A stretch of DNA of 64,000 nt. Source: Methylobacterium sp. CB376 (GTDB taxonomy: Bacteria > Pseudomonadota > Alphaproteobacteria > Rhizobiales > Beijerinckiaceae). Every line of letters begins with the position of its first letter. Position 1 is the first letter of the stretch. The notes under the pieces were generated by a model. The model was not told where the DNA came from and made no database searches. It saw nothing but the letters and a program-made list of their open reading frames with translations. The stretch spans positions 3,304,001 to 3,368,000 of the forward strand of contig NZ_CP121648.1 in NCBI RefSeq assembly GCF_029714205.1, written 5' to 3'. A program made the position numbers and the translations under genes. Shown here one piece after another: positions 8,724 through 19,495 of this stretch.

Positions 8724-8933
8724 TCAGAAATCCGTGGCGAGGCCCTTCACCTCCCAGTCGTCGTAGCGCACCGGCTCCAGGCCGCCGCGCCCGTCGATCT
8801 CGCGCGCCCGGCGGATCTCGGCGGCGCGGGCGTCGATGGCGGCGCGGCGGGCCTGCGCCTCCGCGAGGGCGCGCTGCGCCGCGGGGCTGAGGGTCTTGCG
8901 CGGCGCCTCGGCCAGCCTCTCGTCGTCCATCAT
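8724..8933 (-). CDS. DUF1674 protein, succinate dehydrogenase assembly factor 4-like
   Basis: 69-aa protein whose C-terminus GGLEPVRYDDWEVKGLATDF is the hallmark of DUF1674/SDHAF4. The mitochondrial member binds flavinylated SdhA and protects it during complex II assembly. I prefer one of the paired ATGs at 8933/8930 because GGGAG precedes them by 4-7 bases; the longer frame to 9053 adds an Arg-rich stretch without a ribosome site. N-terminal half is Ala/Arg-rich and helical. It is divergent from rsmB. Confidence 0.85.
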   Translation of the reverse strand: MMDDERLAEAPRKTLSPAAQRALAEAQARRAAIDARAAEIRRAREIDGRGGLEPVRYDDWEVKGLATDF

Positions 8934-9051
8934 CGTGCTCCCGCTTGCATCCGGGCCGGCGCGGTGCCACGCCCGGCGCCTCGCGCGTCGGATCCTTCCC
9001 CGCAGGTGGAGGGGAGCCGGCGCGCCGTCAAGGCGGAGCGGCGACGGGCGC

Positions 9052-10395
9052 ATGGATGACGGGCAGGACGAACGAACGGCCGGGCTCGCCGCGCGGCGCC
9101 TCGCCTATGCGAGCGTGGCGGACCTCCTGGGAGCCCGCTCCGGCACCGCGCTCGACGACGTGCTCGACCCGGCCGCTTCGCGCGCCGCCCTCCCGGGGCC
9201 GGACCTCGCGCTGGCCCGCGCCATCGCCACGGCGACCTTCCGGCATCTCGGGCTGATCCGCCACGCCCTCGCGGCCCGGCTCGCCGAGGGGCTGCCCGAG
9301 GGCCAGCCGAAGCTCCTGGCGCTGCTGGCGACCGGCGCGGCGCAGATCCTCGTCCTCAACGTGCAGGACCACGCGGCCGTGGATCTCGCGGTGCGGCTCG
9401 CCAAGGCCGATTCCGGGCTGCGCCACCTGTCCGGGCTGGTGAACGCGGTGCTGCGGCGCATCTCCCGGGAGAAGGCGGCGATCCTCCGGGAGGGGGAGGC
9501 CGACCCGCTCGGGATCGAGACCCCCGGCTGGCTCGCCCGGCGCTGGAGCGCCGCCTACGGCGCCGAGACGGCGCGCTCCATCGCGGCGGCGCATCTGCGC
9601 GGGGCGCCGCTCGACCTCTCGGTGCGCGGCGACCCGGCGCCCTGGGCGGAGCGCCTCGGCGCGCGCCTCCTCCCGACCGGGAGCCTGCGCCTCGACGAGT
9701 CCCGCACCCCCGTGCCGCTCCTGCCGGGCTTCGCCGAGGGGGAATGGTGGGTCCAGGACGCCGCCGCCGCCCTGCCGGCCCGCCTGCTCGCGGTGCGGCC
9801 TGGCGAGCGGGTCGCGGATCTCTGCGCCGCGCCGGGGGGCAAGACCGCCCAGCTCGCCGCGGCGGGGGCGAGCGTCCTGGCGGTCGACCGCTCGGAGGCG
9901 CGGCTGCGGCGCCTGCGCGAGAACCTCGCCCGCCTCGGCCTCACCGCCGAGGCGCGGGCCGCGGACGCGCTCGCCCTGCCCGAGGACGAGCGCTTCGACG
10001 CCATCCTCCTCGACGCGCCCTGCAGCGCCACCGGCACGATCCGGCGCCACCCCGACGTCGCCTGGACGAAGCGGGAGGCGGATCTCGGGCGGCTCACCGC
10101 CCTGCAGGCGCGGCTCCTCGACAAGGCGGCGCGGCTGCTGCGGCCGGGCGGGCGGCTCGTCTACTGCACCTGCTCCCTCGAACCCGAGGAGGGCGAGGGG
10201 CAGGCCGAGGCGTTCCTCGCCCGTCACCCGGATTTCGCGCGGCGGCCGGTCGACCCGGCGGAGATCGGCGGCGAGGCGGCGCTCCTCGGCCCCGCGGGCG
10301 ACCTGCGCACCCTCCCCTGCGCCTGGTTGCCGGCCGAGGGCGGACGGGGCGGGCTCGACGGATTCTTCGCCGTGCGCCTCGGCAAGGCGGCCTGA
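9052..10395 (+). CDS. rsmB: 16S rRNA (cytosine-5)-methyltransferase, RsmB/Fmu family
   Basis: SAM-dependent RNA m5C methyltransferase, expected to modify C967 of 16S rRNA. Residues about 10-140 form the NusB-like RNA-binding domain. The Rossmann domain has the SAM motif DLCAAPGGKTAQLAAAGASV. The two conserved cysteines are both present, in LDAPCSATGTIRRHPDVAW (motif IV) and YCTCSLEPEEGE (motif VI). The ATG at 9052 gives 447 aa, the usual length; longer in-frame extension overlaps the divergent SDHAF4-like gene. Followed by a heparinase-like gene and purH, an order common in Rhizobiales. Confidence 0.92.
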   Translation: MDDGQDERTAGLAARRLAYASVADLLGARSGTALDDVLDPAASRAALPGPDLALARAIATATFRHLGLIRHALAARLAEGLPEGQPKLLALLATGAAQILVLNVQDHAAVDLAVRLAKADSGLRHLSGLVNAVLRRISREKAAILREGEADPLGIETPGWLARRWSAAYGAETARSIAAAHLRGAPLDLSVRGDPAPWAERLGARLLPTGSLRLDESRTPVPLLPGFAEGEWWVQDAAAALPARLLAVRPGERVADLCAAPGGKTAQLAAAGASVLAVDRSEARLRRLRENLARLGLTAEARAADALALPEDERFDAILLDAPCSATGTIRRHPDVAWTKREADLGRLTALQARLLDKAARLLRPGGRLVYCTCSLEPEEGEGQAEAFLARHPDFARRPVDPAEIGGEAALLGPAGDLRTLPCAWLPAEGGRGGLDGFFAVRLGKAA

Positions 10396-10501
10396 GGCGG
10401 GCGATCCTGTTCACAAGCGCGCCCGCGCCGTTTGACGCCGCGATCATCCTTCACCATTGGTTGTCATCATCCCCGCGGGCGCGGGGACCTCGGGGGGTGG
10501 C

Positions 10502-12223
10502 GTGCACTGGGGGCCTGACCGCTGGCGCTTCTACCGGCTCGTCGGGCGCGAGATCGGCCGCGCCGCCCGCTCCGCCATCCTCCACCTCTCCTCGGCGCCC
10601 TCGGCCTTCGCGCGGCTGCGGCCGACCGGCCTCGTCATCGCGCCCCAGGACCTGCGCACCAGCGACGCCACCCTGGCGGGCGACATCTACGCGGGCCTGT
10701 TCGTGTTCGCCGGCCGGGCCCTCGCCACGGGCGGGCGCTCGCCCTTCGACTTCACCCCGCCCTCGCCCGAATGGGGGGAGGCGCTCTACGGGTTCGGCTG
10801 GCTGCGGCACCTGAGCGCCGCCGACAGCGCGCTCGCCCGCTCCAACGCCCGCGCCTTCGTGCAGGACTACCTCGCCGGGCGCGGCGACCGCGACATCGCG
10901 GACCGGCCCGCCGTCGCGGCCCGCCGGCTGATCTCGCTGCTCAGCCAGTCGCCCCTCGTCCTCGAAGGGGCGGACCACGCCTTCTACCAAGCCTTCCTGA
11001 AGGGGATCGGGCGCTGCGTGCGCCGCCTCGACACGGCCCTGAGGCACGGCATCCCGCCGCGCCAGCGCCTCGCCGCCGCGGTCGCGCTGACCTATGCGGG
11101 CCTGTGCTGCGACGGGTTCGAGCCGGTGCTGCGCCGGGGCGTGCGCCTCCTCTCCCGGGAGCTCACCCGGCAGATCCTGGCGGATGGCGGCCATCGCAGC
11201 CGCGACCCGGCGGCCGTGCAGGAACTCCTGCTCGACCTGCTGCCCCTGCGCCAGAGCTTCCTCAGCCGCGACATCGCCCCGCCCGATCCGCTGCTCGTCG
11301 CGATCGACCGGATGCTGCCCTTCCTGCGGCTGCTGCGCCACGGGGACGCCTCCCTCGGCCACCACAACGGCATGGGGGCGACGGAGGCCGACCAGCTCGC
11401 GACCCTGCTGATCTACGACGGGGCGCTGGCCCGCCCGCTGATGCACGCGCCCCACACCGGCTACGCGCGGCTGGAGGCGGGCCGCACGCTCCTCGTCGCG
11501 GATATCGGCCCCGCGCCGCCGCTGGTCTACTCGACCGTGGCCGGGGCGGGCTGCCTGTCCTTCGAACTGTCGAGCGGCGCCCAGCGCCTCGTGGTCAATT
11601 GCGGCATGCCGGCGAGCGGCGACGAGATGCGCCAGCTCGCCCGCACCACGGCGGCGCACTCGACCGCGGTGCTCGGAACCGCCTCGTCCTGCCGCTTCCT
11701 CAACCCGCCCGGGCCCGGCTTCGCGCACCCGATCGCCGCCTGGCTGCGCCACCGGATCGGGCCGGTGATCCTGCGCGGGCCGCTCCGGGTCCCGGTCGAG
11801 CGCGGCAGCGCGCCGGACGGCACGGCGGTGCTCGCGGCGAGCCACGACGGCTACCTCGCGGGATTCGGGCTGATCCATGAGCGGCGCTGGCGCCTCGCGC
11901 CGGCGGGCGACCTCCTGGAGGGCGAGGACGCCTTCCGGCGGCCGGAGCGGGAGGGGCGCGCCCGCGGCGCCGGCCGCCCGGTCGAGGCGGCGATCCGCTT
12001 CCACCTGCATCCCTCCCTGCGGGTGAGCCGGGAGGGCCGGGCGGTGCGCCTGCAGGGCGCGGGCGGCGAGGCGTGGCTGTTCGAGACCGAGGCGACCGAT
12101 CCGGTGATCGAGGAGAGCGTCTTCTTCGCGGCCTCGAACGGCGCCCGGCGGACCGAGCAGATCGTGCTGCACCTCAAGGTCGCGGACGGCACCCGGCTGG
12201 CGTGGCGCTTCCGGCGCGCGTGA
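10502..12223 (+). CDS. Heparinase II/III-like protein
   Basis: Large protein (573 aa) with an alpha/alpha-toroid N-terminal part (GFGWLRHLSA, ARRLISLLSQSPLVLEGAD) and a C-terminal heparinase II/III-like beta-sandwich (HAPHTGYARLEAGRTLLVADIG, ...RLVVNCGMP). HNGMGATEAD and the toroid residues are typical. Known heparinases are polysaccharide lyases, but this rsmB-linked group has no proven substrate; a role on the cell's own envelope glycan is plausible. GTG at 10502 is preferred (GGGGGG shortly before it) over a TTG at 10457. Its TGA stop lies inside the hairpin of repeat copy b. Confidence 0.82.
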   Translation: MHWGPDRWRFYRLVGREIGRAARSAILHLSSAPSAFARLRPTGLVIAPQDLRTSDATLAGDIYAGLFVFAGRALATGGRSPFDFTPPSPEWGEALYGFGWLRHLSAADSALARSNARAFVQDYLAGRGDRDIADRPAVAARRLISLLSQSPLVLEGADHAFYQAFLKGIGRCVRRLDTALRHGIPPRQRLAAAVALTYAGLCCDGFEPVLRRGVRLLSRELTRQILADGGHRSRDPAAVQELLLDLLPLRQSFLSRDIAPPDPLLVAIDRMLPFLRLLRHGDASLGHHNGMGATEADQLATLLIYDGALARPLMHAPHTGYARLEAGRTLLVADIGPAPPLVYSTVAGAGCLSFELSSGAQRLVVNCGMPASGDEMRQLARTTAAHSTAVLGTASSCRFLNPPGPGFAHPIAAWLRHRIGPVILRGPLRVPVERGSAPDGTAVLAASHDGYLAGFGLIHERRWRLAPAGDLLEGEDAFRRPEREGRARGAGRPVEAAIRFHLHPSLRVSREGRAVRLQGAGGEAWLFETEATDPVIEESVFFAASNGARRTEQIVLHLKVADGTRLAWRFRRA

Positions 12224-12347
12224 TCCGCTGTCCGGACGATCACGTCCGGACAGCGGATCACGGGCCCGCGCGGCGCCTGAGCGACGCCGACATCCGCATG
12301 GCCGAAATGGGAGATGGCGACGCAATCCGTCGGATGTCGTATGACAC
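12220..12347 (+). repeat. Structured intergenic repeat, family 1, copy b
   Basis: Inverted orientation compared with copies a, c, d and e. It begins with a perfect 19-bp stem: GTGATCCGCTGTCCGGACG at 12220-12238 pairs with 12243-12261 over a 4-base loop. It runs on through GGCGCCTGAGC, GCATGGC and GACGCAATCCGTCGGATGTC to GTATGACAC. The heparinase stop codon (12221-12223) is inside the left arm. As in the other copies, the hairpin end faces the 3' end of the gene reading into it. From here to purH (12348-12532) I see no gene. Confidence 0.85.
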
Positions 12348-12532
12348 TCTGACCCGCGGGGTCCGCCCACCCGGCACCGGTTGCGCCGCGGGGCCGCGGA
12401 TCCCGCGGCGCATGGGGGCCCAGCGCCGCCTCGTCTGGTCTCCCGGGGCCGTTTCTGCTACCGCGCCCGGACTTTGCAGCCGAAGGCAGGCGCCCGCGCC
12501 GGTGCGCCGCCCCGTTATCCGGACGTCGACCC

Positions 12533-14137
12533 ATGGCGAGCGACCTCACCCCCGTCACCCGCGCGCTGCTCTCGGTCTCCGACAAGAGCGGGCTCGTGGA
12601 CTTCGCGCGCGCCCTCGCCGCCCGGGGAGTCGCCCTCGTCTCGACCGGGGGCACGCACCGGACGCTCACCGAGGCGGGGCTCGCCGTCACCGAGGTGTCC
12701 GACCTCACCGGCTACCCCGAGATGATGGACGGGCGGGTCAAGACCCTGCATCCGGGCGTGCACGGCGGGCTGCTGGCCGTGCGCGACAATCCCGAGCACC
12801 AGGCCGCCATGCTGGCCCACGGCATCCCGGCGATCGACCTCCTGGTCGTCAACCTCTACCCGTTCGAGGCGACGCTCGCGGCCGGGCGCCCCCCGGCCGA
12901 GTGCATCGAGAACATCGACATCGGCGGCCCGGCGATGATCCGGGCGGCGGCCAAGAACCACGACGACGTCGCGGTGGTGGTCGACGTCGCCGATTACGCG
13001 GCGATCCTGGCGGATCTCGACGCGCATGCGGGCTCGGTCACACGGGCGACCCGCCGCCGCCTCGCCCAGAAGGCCTTCGCCCGCACCGCCTCCTACGACG
13101 CCGCCATCGCGACCTGGCTCGAGGGCGAGTACGCCGCCGATCTGCCCGGGGCGCCGGCCTTCCGGGCCCTCGGCGGCACCCTCGCGCAGGGCCTGCGCTA
13201 CGGCGAGAACCCGCACCAGAAGGCCGCGTTCTACCGCACGGCCGGCGCCGCGCGCCCGGGCGTGGCGACGGCCCGCCAGCTCCAGGGCAAGGAACTCTCC
13301 TACAACAACCTCAACGACACGGACGCCGCCTTCGAGTGCGTCAGCGAGTTCGACCCCGCCCGCACGGCCGCGGTGGTCATCGTCAAGCACGCCAATCCCT
13401 GCGGCGTCGCGGAGGGCGGCACATTGCTCGCGGCCTACGAGCGGGCGCTCGCCTGCGACCCGGTCTCGGCCTTCGGGGGCATCGTCGCGCTCAACCGCAC
13501 GCTCGACGCCGAGGCCGCGCGGCGCATCGTCGAGATCTTCACCGAGGTGATCATCGCCCCGGACGCGACGGGCGAGGCGGTGCGGATCGTCGCCGCCAAG
13601 AAGAACCTGCGCCTCCTCGTCACCGGGGGCGTCGGCGATCCGCGCCAGCCGGGCCAGGTCTGGCGCAGCGTGGCGGGCGGCATCCTGGTCCAGGACCGCG
13701 ACGCGGCCGTCGTCGACGACATGGACCTGCGCGTGGTGACCAAGCGGGCGCCGAGCGAGCGCGAGCGCGCCGACCTGCGCTTCGCCTTCCGGGTCGCCAA
13801 GCACGTGAAGTCGAACGCGATCGTCTACGCCCGCGACGGGGCCACGGTCGGCATCGGCGCCGGGCAGATGTCGCGGGTCGATTCCTCCCGCATCGCCGCC
13901 TGGAAGGCGGCCGAGGCTGCCAAGGCCGCCGGGGCGCCGGAGGGCCTCGCGCGCGGCGCCGTGGTCGCCTCGGACGCGTTCTTCCCCTTCGCGGACGGGC
14001 TGCTCGCCGCCGCCGAGGCCGGGGCCACGGCGGTGATCCAGCCGGGCGGCTCGATGCGCGACGACGAGGTGATCCGCGCCGCCGACGAGGCCGGTCTCGC
14101 CATGGTCTTCACGGGAACCCGCCACTTCCGGCACTGA
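12533..14137 (+). CDS. purH: Bifunctional AICAR formyltransferase / IMP cyclohydrolase
   Basis: Catalyses the last two steps of IMP synthesis. The N-terminal MGS-like IMP cyclohydrolase domain (residues about 10-150) has [18 protein letters not shown] and STGGTHRTL. The AICAR transformylase domain has [29 protein letters not shown] and [12 protein letters not shown] with the catalytic Lys-His. The end [20 protein letters not shown]...FTGTRHFRH is intact. Full length at 534 aa. Its last 29 bases overlap the convergent diguanylate cyclase gene. Confidence 0.97.
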   Translation: MASDLTPVTRALLSVSDKSGLVDFARALAARGVALVSTGGTHRTLTEAGLAVTEVSDLTGYPEMMDGRVKTLHPGVHGGLLAVRDNPEHQAAMLAHGIPAIDLLVVNLYPFEATLAAGRPPAECIENIDIGGPAMIRAAAKNHDDVAVVVDVADYAAILADLDAHAGSVTRATRRRLAQKAFARTASYDAAIATWLEGEYAADLPGAPAFRALGGTLAQGLRYGENPHQKAAFYRTAGAARPGVATARQLQGKELSYNNLNDTDAAFECVSEFDPARTAAVVIVKHANPCGVAEGGTLLAAYERALACDPVSAFGGIVALNRTLDAEAARRIVEIFTEVIIAPDATGEAVRIVAAKKNLRLLVTGGVGDPRQPGQVWRSVAGGILVQDRDAAVVDDMDLRVVTKRAPSERERADLRFAFRVAKHVKSNAIVYARDGATVGIGAGQMSRVDSSRIAAWKAAEAAKAAGAPEGLARGAVVASDAFFPFADGLLAAAEAGATAVIQPGGSMRDDEVIRAADEAGLAMVFTGTRHFRH

Positions 14138-15269
14138 CCGCGGGGGCGGCGGGCGACGCCGCGCGGACGCGGTTGCGGCCGTCGCTCTTCGCCGCGTAGA
14201 GGGCCGCGTCCGCCCGCTGGAGCGCGGGTTCGATCCCGTGCTCGTCCTCGCGCAGGATCGCGACCCCGATGCTGACCGTGACCCGGATCGGGTCCTGGCC
14301 GACCCGGAAGGGGTGGGCCTCGGTGGCGGCCCTGACCCGCTCGGCGAGAGCCTCGGCCATGGCGGGATCCGCACCGTGCAGCACGACCAGGAACTCCTCC
14401 CCGCCCCACCGGGCGGCGATGTCCCGCGCGCGCAGGCTGCCGCGCAGGCGCCGGGCGAATTCCACCAGCACGGCGTCGCCGCCCTCGTGGCCATGCCCGT
14501 CGTTGATGGCCTTGAAGTGGTCGATGTCGGCGAGGAGGATGGCGGCCGGTCGGGCCCGGCCGTGGGCGAGCTGCGACAGGCCGCGGCGGTTGGCGAGGCC
14601 GGTCAGCGGGTCGGTGCCGGCGAGATGGGCGAGGCGCAGGCTCGCCCGCTCGCCCGCCATCGCCAGGAAGCCGAGATAGACCAGCGCGCTGCAGGATTGA
14701 TCGATCACCAGCGAGAGGTCGGCGCCGCGATTCGCGGCCATGGCCGCCGGCTCGACGGCGAGCAGCGCCATCGAGGCGAGGAAGATCACCAGATAGGTCC
14801 CGAAGCCGGCCGCCACGACGGCGGAGGACCACAGGCGGGCGATCGCGCCGTCGCGCAGCAATTCGGCCAGGGTGACGGCGATCTGGACCGCGAGGGCCGC
14901 GAAGGCGGCGACCATCGCGGCCCTCTGGCCGAGGCCCAGGGCCGCCCCGTAGGCGAGAGCCGGCAGCAGCGCGAGACCGACGAGCCGGCGCCGGTCGAGG
15001 GGCCGTTCGTTGAACAGCCGAAGGCCGCTCCAGCACAGGGCGTTGCTGGCTCCGAACAGGAGATAGGCGGCCAGGTCCGGCTGGGACGTCGCTCCGCCGC
15101 CCGTGCCGGCATGGTAGACGAGCCCCGCCGACGATATCCCGATGCTCAGGCACCAGTGCAGCAGGAAGGGCTCGGACCGCTGCCGCCGCCACCAGATTCC
15201 CATGACCACGATGTAGGCAAGGCGGGCGCTGATGCTCGCGAACAGCAGCGTGGTGGAATCGAGGGCCAT
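14109..15269 (-). CDS. Membrane-bound diguanylate cyclase (GGDEF)
   Basis: Makes cyclic di-GMP. About 200 residues at the N-terminus form six or seven hydrophobic helices, followed by a GGDEF domain beginning [15 protein letters not shown]. The active loop is [10 protein letters not shown] and the second conserved region [19 protein letters not shown]. An RARD sequence five residues before GGEEF is a normal inhibitory I-site, so product feedback is expected. The domain ends with [16 protein letters not shown]. No EAL domain. It overlaps the 3' end of purH convergently by 29 bp. Confidence 0.92.
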   Translation of the reverse strand: MALDSTTLLFASISARLAYIVVMGIWWRRQRSEPFLLHWCLSIGISSAGLVYHAGTGGGATSQPDLAAYLLFGASNALCWSGLRLFNERPLDRRRLVGLALLPALAYGAALGLGQRAAMVAAFAALAVQIAVTLAELLRDGAIARLWSSAVVAAGFGTYLVIFLASMALLAVEPAAMAANRGADLSLVIDQSCSALVYLGFLAMAGERASLRLAHLAGTDPLTGLANRRGLSQLAHGRARPAAILLADIDHFKAINDGHGHEGGDAVLVEFARRLRGSLRARDIAARWGGEEFLVVLHGADPAMAEALAERVRAATEAHPFRVGQDPIRVTVSIGVAILREDEHGIEPALQRADAALYAAKSDGRNRVRAASPAAPAVSAGSGGFP

Positions 15270-15569
15270 GGCTCAGTCACGCACAGCTCGGCACCCGTCG
15301 CGCATCGTCGCCGCGGTGCCCTCGCGGGCCGGATCCCGCCGGCCGGGCCGCTCCGCCTCCGCACCAGTTCAGCGCCGAATCGTTACCGACTGACCCAACG
15401 GCATGGATCGGATTCGCCGACGGAGCGGAGCCGCCGCGGTCGCGCGAGTCCGGGGCGGACCGGGCGCCGCGCCAAGCTCCGGATCCCGCGGGGAGAATCG
15501 CGTTGACGCCCGCCCCGGCTTGCGCCAAGCGTTGCCGGGACCGCGCGACGGCGGCGCCACGGGACGCTG
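15270..15569. other. Intergenic region, nothing recognised
   Basis: 300 bp between divergent starts of the diguanylate cyclase and DUF3422 genes. It must hold both promoters; a TTGACG at 15504-15509 could be a -35 element for the DUF3422 gene. No RNA gene, repeat or short ORF with a convincing ribosome site was seen. Confidence 0.5.
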
Positions 15570-16853
15570 ATGCGGCTGAACGAACATGCCCTGCGGGCGC
15601 GGGTGCTGGCGGAGGTGCATGCCCGGCCCTTCATGCCGGTGAAGACCCCGCGGCGCTTCCTGCACTACGCCTTCCTGACGGATGGCGAGGCGGCGGCGGC
15701 GGACCGGGCCGCGCTCGACGCCTATTGCGCCGGCCTCGGCCTGCCGGGGCCCCCGGCGGCGGCCAAGCAGCACCGGGTGGTCTTCTCGGGGGCGATCCTG
15801 CGCTGGGAGAGCCACAGCGAGTTCACCACCTACACCTGGGAATACGCGGACCAGCAGGGTCTCGCCTTCCAGCCGCAGCCCGACGCGCTCGCCGGGCCGA
15901 TGGAGGGCCTGCCGCAGCCGGGCGACCTGCTCGTCGCCGTCGACCTCCACCTGCTCGCGGCCGGCGAGGGCGACGTGCCGCCGGAGATCACCGCGACCTT
16001 CTCGCCCTCCTCCCTGGCGGTCGCCCAGGCGGAGGGCGGCGCGGCCGTCATCGCCACCGACTTCCAGGCCGACCCGCACGGCTTCGTGCGCGTCGTCGTG
16101 GCGGATCGCGGCATGACCCGGGTGGCGGCCGGCGCCCTGGTGCAGCGCGTCCTGGAGATCGAGACCTACCGCACCCTGGCCCTGCTCGGCCTGCCCGAGG
16201 CGCAGGCGCTCGGCCCGGCGATCCGCCGGATCGAGACCGCCCTGCCGGTGCTGATGGAGGAGATGCGGGCGAGCGAGGGGTTCGAGGCCAACCACCAGCT
16301 CCTCGACCGGCTGATCGCGCTCTCGGCCGAGCTCGAGGCCGGGGCGGCCCGCTCGCTCTTCCGCTTCGGTGCCACCCGGGCCTACGACGAGCTGATCCGC
16401 CTGCGCCTCGACGCCATCCGCGAGCAGCCGATCCCCGGCCAGACGAGCTGGTCGGTCTTCCTCGCCCGGCGCTTCAACCCGGCGATCCGCACCTGCATGG
16501 CCACGGGCGAGCGGCAGGACACGCTCTCCGAGAAGCTCTCGCGCGCCGCCCAGATGCTGCGCACCCGGGTCGACGTCGAACTGGAGAAGCAGAACCACGC
16601 CCAGCTCCAGGCGATGAACGACCGGGTGAGGCTGCAGATCCGGCTGCAGCAGACCGTCGAGGGCCTCTCGGTCGCGGCGATCAGCTACTACGTGGCGAGC
16701 CTCGTCCATCACGTGCTGGAGGGCGCGCACGCGGCGGGGCTCCCCGTCGACGCCACGATCGGGACCGCGGCCGCGGTGCCGGCGATCGTGCTCGCGGTCG
16801 CCTGGACGGTCCGGCGCATCCGGCGCCGGCACGCCGAGGGCGAGGCCGGCTGA
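15570..16853 (+). CDS. DUF3422 family membrane-anchored protein
   Basis: 427-aa protein of the DUF3422 family, widespread in Proteobacteria and of unknown function. The N-terminus RLNEHALRARVLAEVHARPF is characteristic, as is ESHSEFTTYTWEY near residue 90. The middle is helical, and a pair of hydrophobic segments close to the C-terminus (VAAISYYVASLVHHVL and AAVPAIVLAVAWTV) anchors it, ending in a basic tail. It appears monocistronic. Confidence 0.85.
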   Translation: MRLNEHALRARVLAEVHARPFMPVKTPRRFLHYAFLTDGEAAAADRAALDAYCAGLGLPGPPAAAKQHRVVFSGAILRWESHSEFTTYTWEYADQQGLAFQPQPDALAGPMEGLPQPGDLLVAVDLHLLAAGEGDVPPEITATFSPSSLAVAQAEGGAAVIATDFQADPHGFVRVVVADRGMTRVAAGALVQRVLEIETYRTLALLGLPEAQALGPAIRRIETALPVLMEEMRASEGFEANHQLLDRLIALSAELEAGAARSLFRFGATRAYDELIRLRLDAIREQPIPGQTSWSVFLARRFNPAIRTCMATGERQDTLSEKLSRAAQMLRTRVDVELEKQNHAQLQAMNDRVRLQIRLQQTVEGLSVAAISYYVASLVHHVLEGAHAAGLPVDATIGTAAAVPAIVLAVAWTVRRIRRRHAEGEAG

Positions 16854-16861
16854 CGCCCGGC

Positions 16862-17104
16862 TCAGCCCGCGAGCGGCGCGAAGAAGCAGAACACGTAGTC
16901 GCCCCGGTGGCACCAGTGGAAATTGCCGTCCTTGCTCGGGCGGACCTTGGCCATGGGGATGAAGATGCCGTGGGTGCGATAGCCGCCCGGCACCTCGACC
17001 GCGTCGCTGATCGGCTCGCAATCCTGATCGGAGCAGCACTCGTAGGGGTACCACGAATGGGCCGGCTGGATCAGCGACAGGGCGAGGACGAGCGCGGTCT
17101 TCAT
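16862..17104 (-). CDS. Small secreted cysteine-rich protein
   Basis: 80-aa protein with a short signal peptide (MKTALVLALSLIQPAHS) and a mature part with five cysteines, including the cluster ECCSDQDC and HWCHRGDYVFC. The Cys pattern suggests disulfides in the periplasm. GGAAGGTGG lies upstream of the ATG at 17104. Similar tiny proteins occur in Methylobacterium and Bradyrhizobium, in my recollection without known role. It converges tail to tail with DUF3422. Confidence 0.7.
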   Translation of the reverse strand: MKTALVLALSLIQPAHSWYPYECCSDQDCEPISDAVEVPGGYRTHGIFIPMAKVRPSKDGNFHWCHRGDYVFCFFAPLAG

Positions 17105-17276
17105 GGGAGGCCACCTTCCGGTTGGTGCCGGCCGGCAGGGCCGGCCGGGGATCTCCCGGCACGGGCCGTGCCAAACTCGCTCCCCTTGGGAGATGGGCGC
17201 GGCGCGGCGCGTGCCAAGACGGGTCCGGCGCATGGCGGCAATGAGGGGTTGCGCGCCCGGCCGATCCCCGGCCCAA

Positions 17277-17344
17277 GCCGCCCTGGAAATTCCGCCGCCC
17301 TGGAAATTCCGCCGCCCCGGACATCCCGCCGCCCCGGACATCCC
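17277..17344. repeat. 17-bp tandem repeat, four units (2+2)
   Basis: Two copies of GCCGCCCTGGAAATTCC followed by two copies of GCCGCCCCGGACATCCC, head to tail with no gap. The two pairs differ at four positions. The array lies in non-coding DNA between two minus-strand small genes. Its period of 17 means it is not read as protein. Confidence 0.9.
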
Positions 17345-17368
17345 GCCGCGCGCCGCTCGCGGCCGGCC

Positions 17369-17605
17369 TCAGGGGCGCGGGATCCCCATCCGCAGGTGCC
17401 GCGCCGCGGCGCGCAGGCCGACCTGATCGAGCAGGGACGCCAGTTCGGGCTCGCCCCTCTCCCGCGCGCACTCGCTCAGGCCCGCGAAGCGGTGCAGCGC
17501 CTCCTGGACCTCGTCGCGGACGGGGAGGTAGGGCGGCGGCGGGGTGACGATCAGCGAGGGCGGCAGCACCCGACGCAGGATGGTCCGGCAGGATGTCTCG
17601 ACCAT
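17369..17605 (-). CDS. Hypothetical protein, 78 aa
   Basis: Not recognised. Begins MVETSCRTILRRVLPPSLIV and ends with a helical, charged half (EVQEALHRFAGLSECARERG...). The start at 17605 has GGGGAGA about nine bases upstream; extending to 17701 would read through the family 1 repeat. Codon usage agrees with neighbours. Coding status moderately likely. Confidence 0.5.
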   Translation of the reverse strand: MVETSCRTILRRVLPPSLIVTPPPPYLPVRDEVQEALHRFAGLSECARERGEPELASLLDQVGLRAAARHLRMGIPRP

Positions 17606-17670
17606 CGTGTGCGTCTCCCCGGATCGGCGTGGACCGAACCTGTAGCCCAGGTGGCGCCCGAAGTGGGGAG

Positions 17671-17778
17671 GCATACGAAATCCGACGGATTGCGTCGCCA
17701 TGCGGATGCCGGCTTCGCTCAGGCGCCGCGCGGGCTTGTGATCCGGGATCCGCTTTGATCAAGCGGATCCCGTATGAC
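17671..17778 (-). repeat. Structured intergenic repeat, family 1, copy c
   Basis: Same head (CATACGAAATCCGACGGATTGCGTCGCCATGCGGAT), core (GGCTTCGCTCAGGCGCCGCGCGGGC) and hairpin (TGATCCGGGATCCGCTT, loop, complement) as copy a. Its right end reads CCGTATGACAC instead of CCGGATCA, so both element ends carry a TGTCATAC-like sequence in inverted orientation. It lies about 100 bp beyond the 3' end of the peptide transporter operon, with the hairpin towards that operon. Confidence 0.85.
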
Positions 17779-17878
17779 ACCGCCGGTTGCAATTGCCGCG
17801 CCCGGTCAGTCCGGCCGGGCGGAGGCGGGGCGGGACGCTGGTCACGGCGCTGGCCGCGGGCCTCCTGACGGCGCGCCG

Positions 17879-19491
<1,613 letters not shown>

Positions 19492-19495
<4 letters not shown>

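Noticed and set aside
15369..17792. 807-codon minus-strand frame opposite DUF3422
   Set aside because: Composition of an antisense shadow (many His, Arg, Gly); DUF3422 on the plus strand has the family N-terminus and membrane helices.
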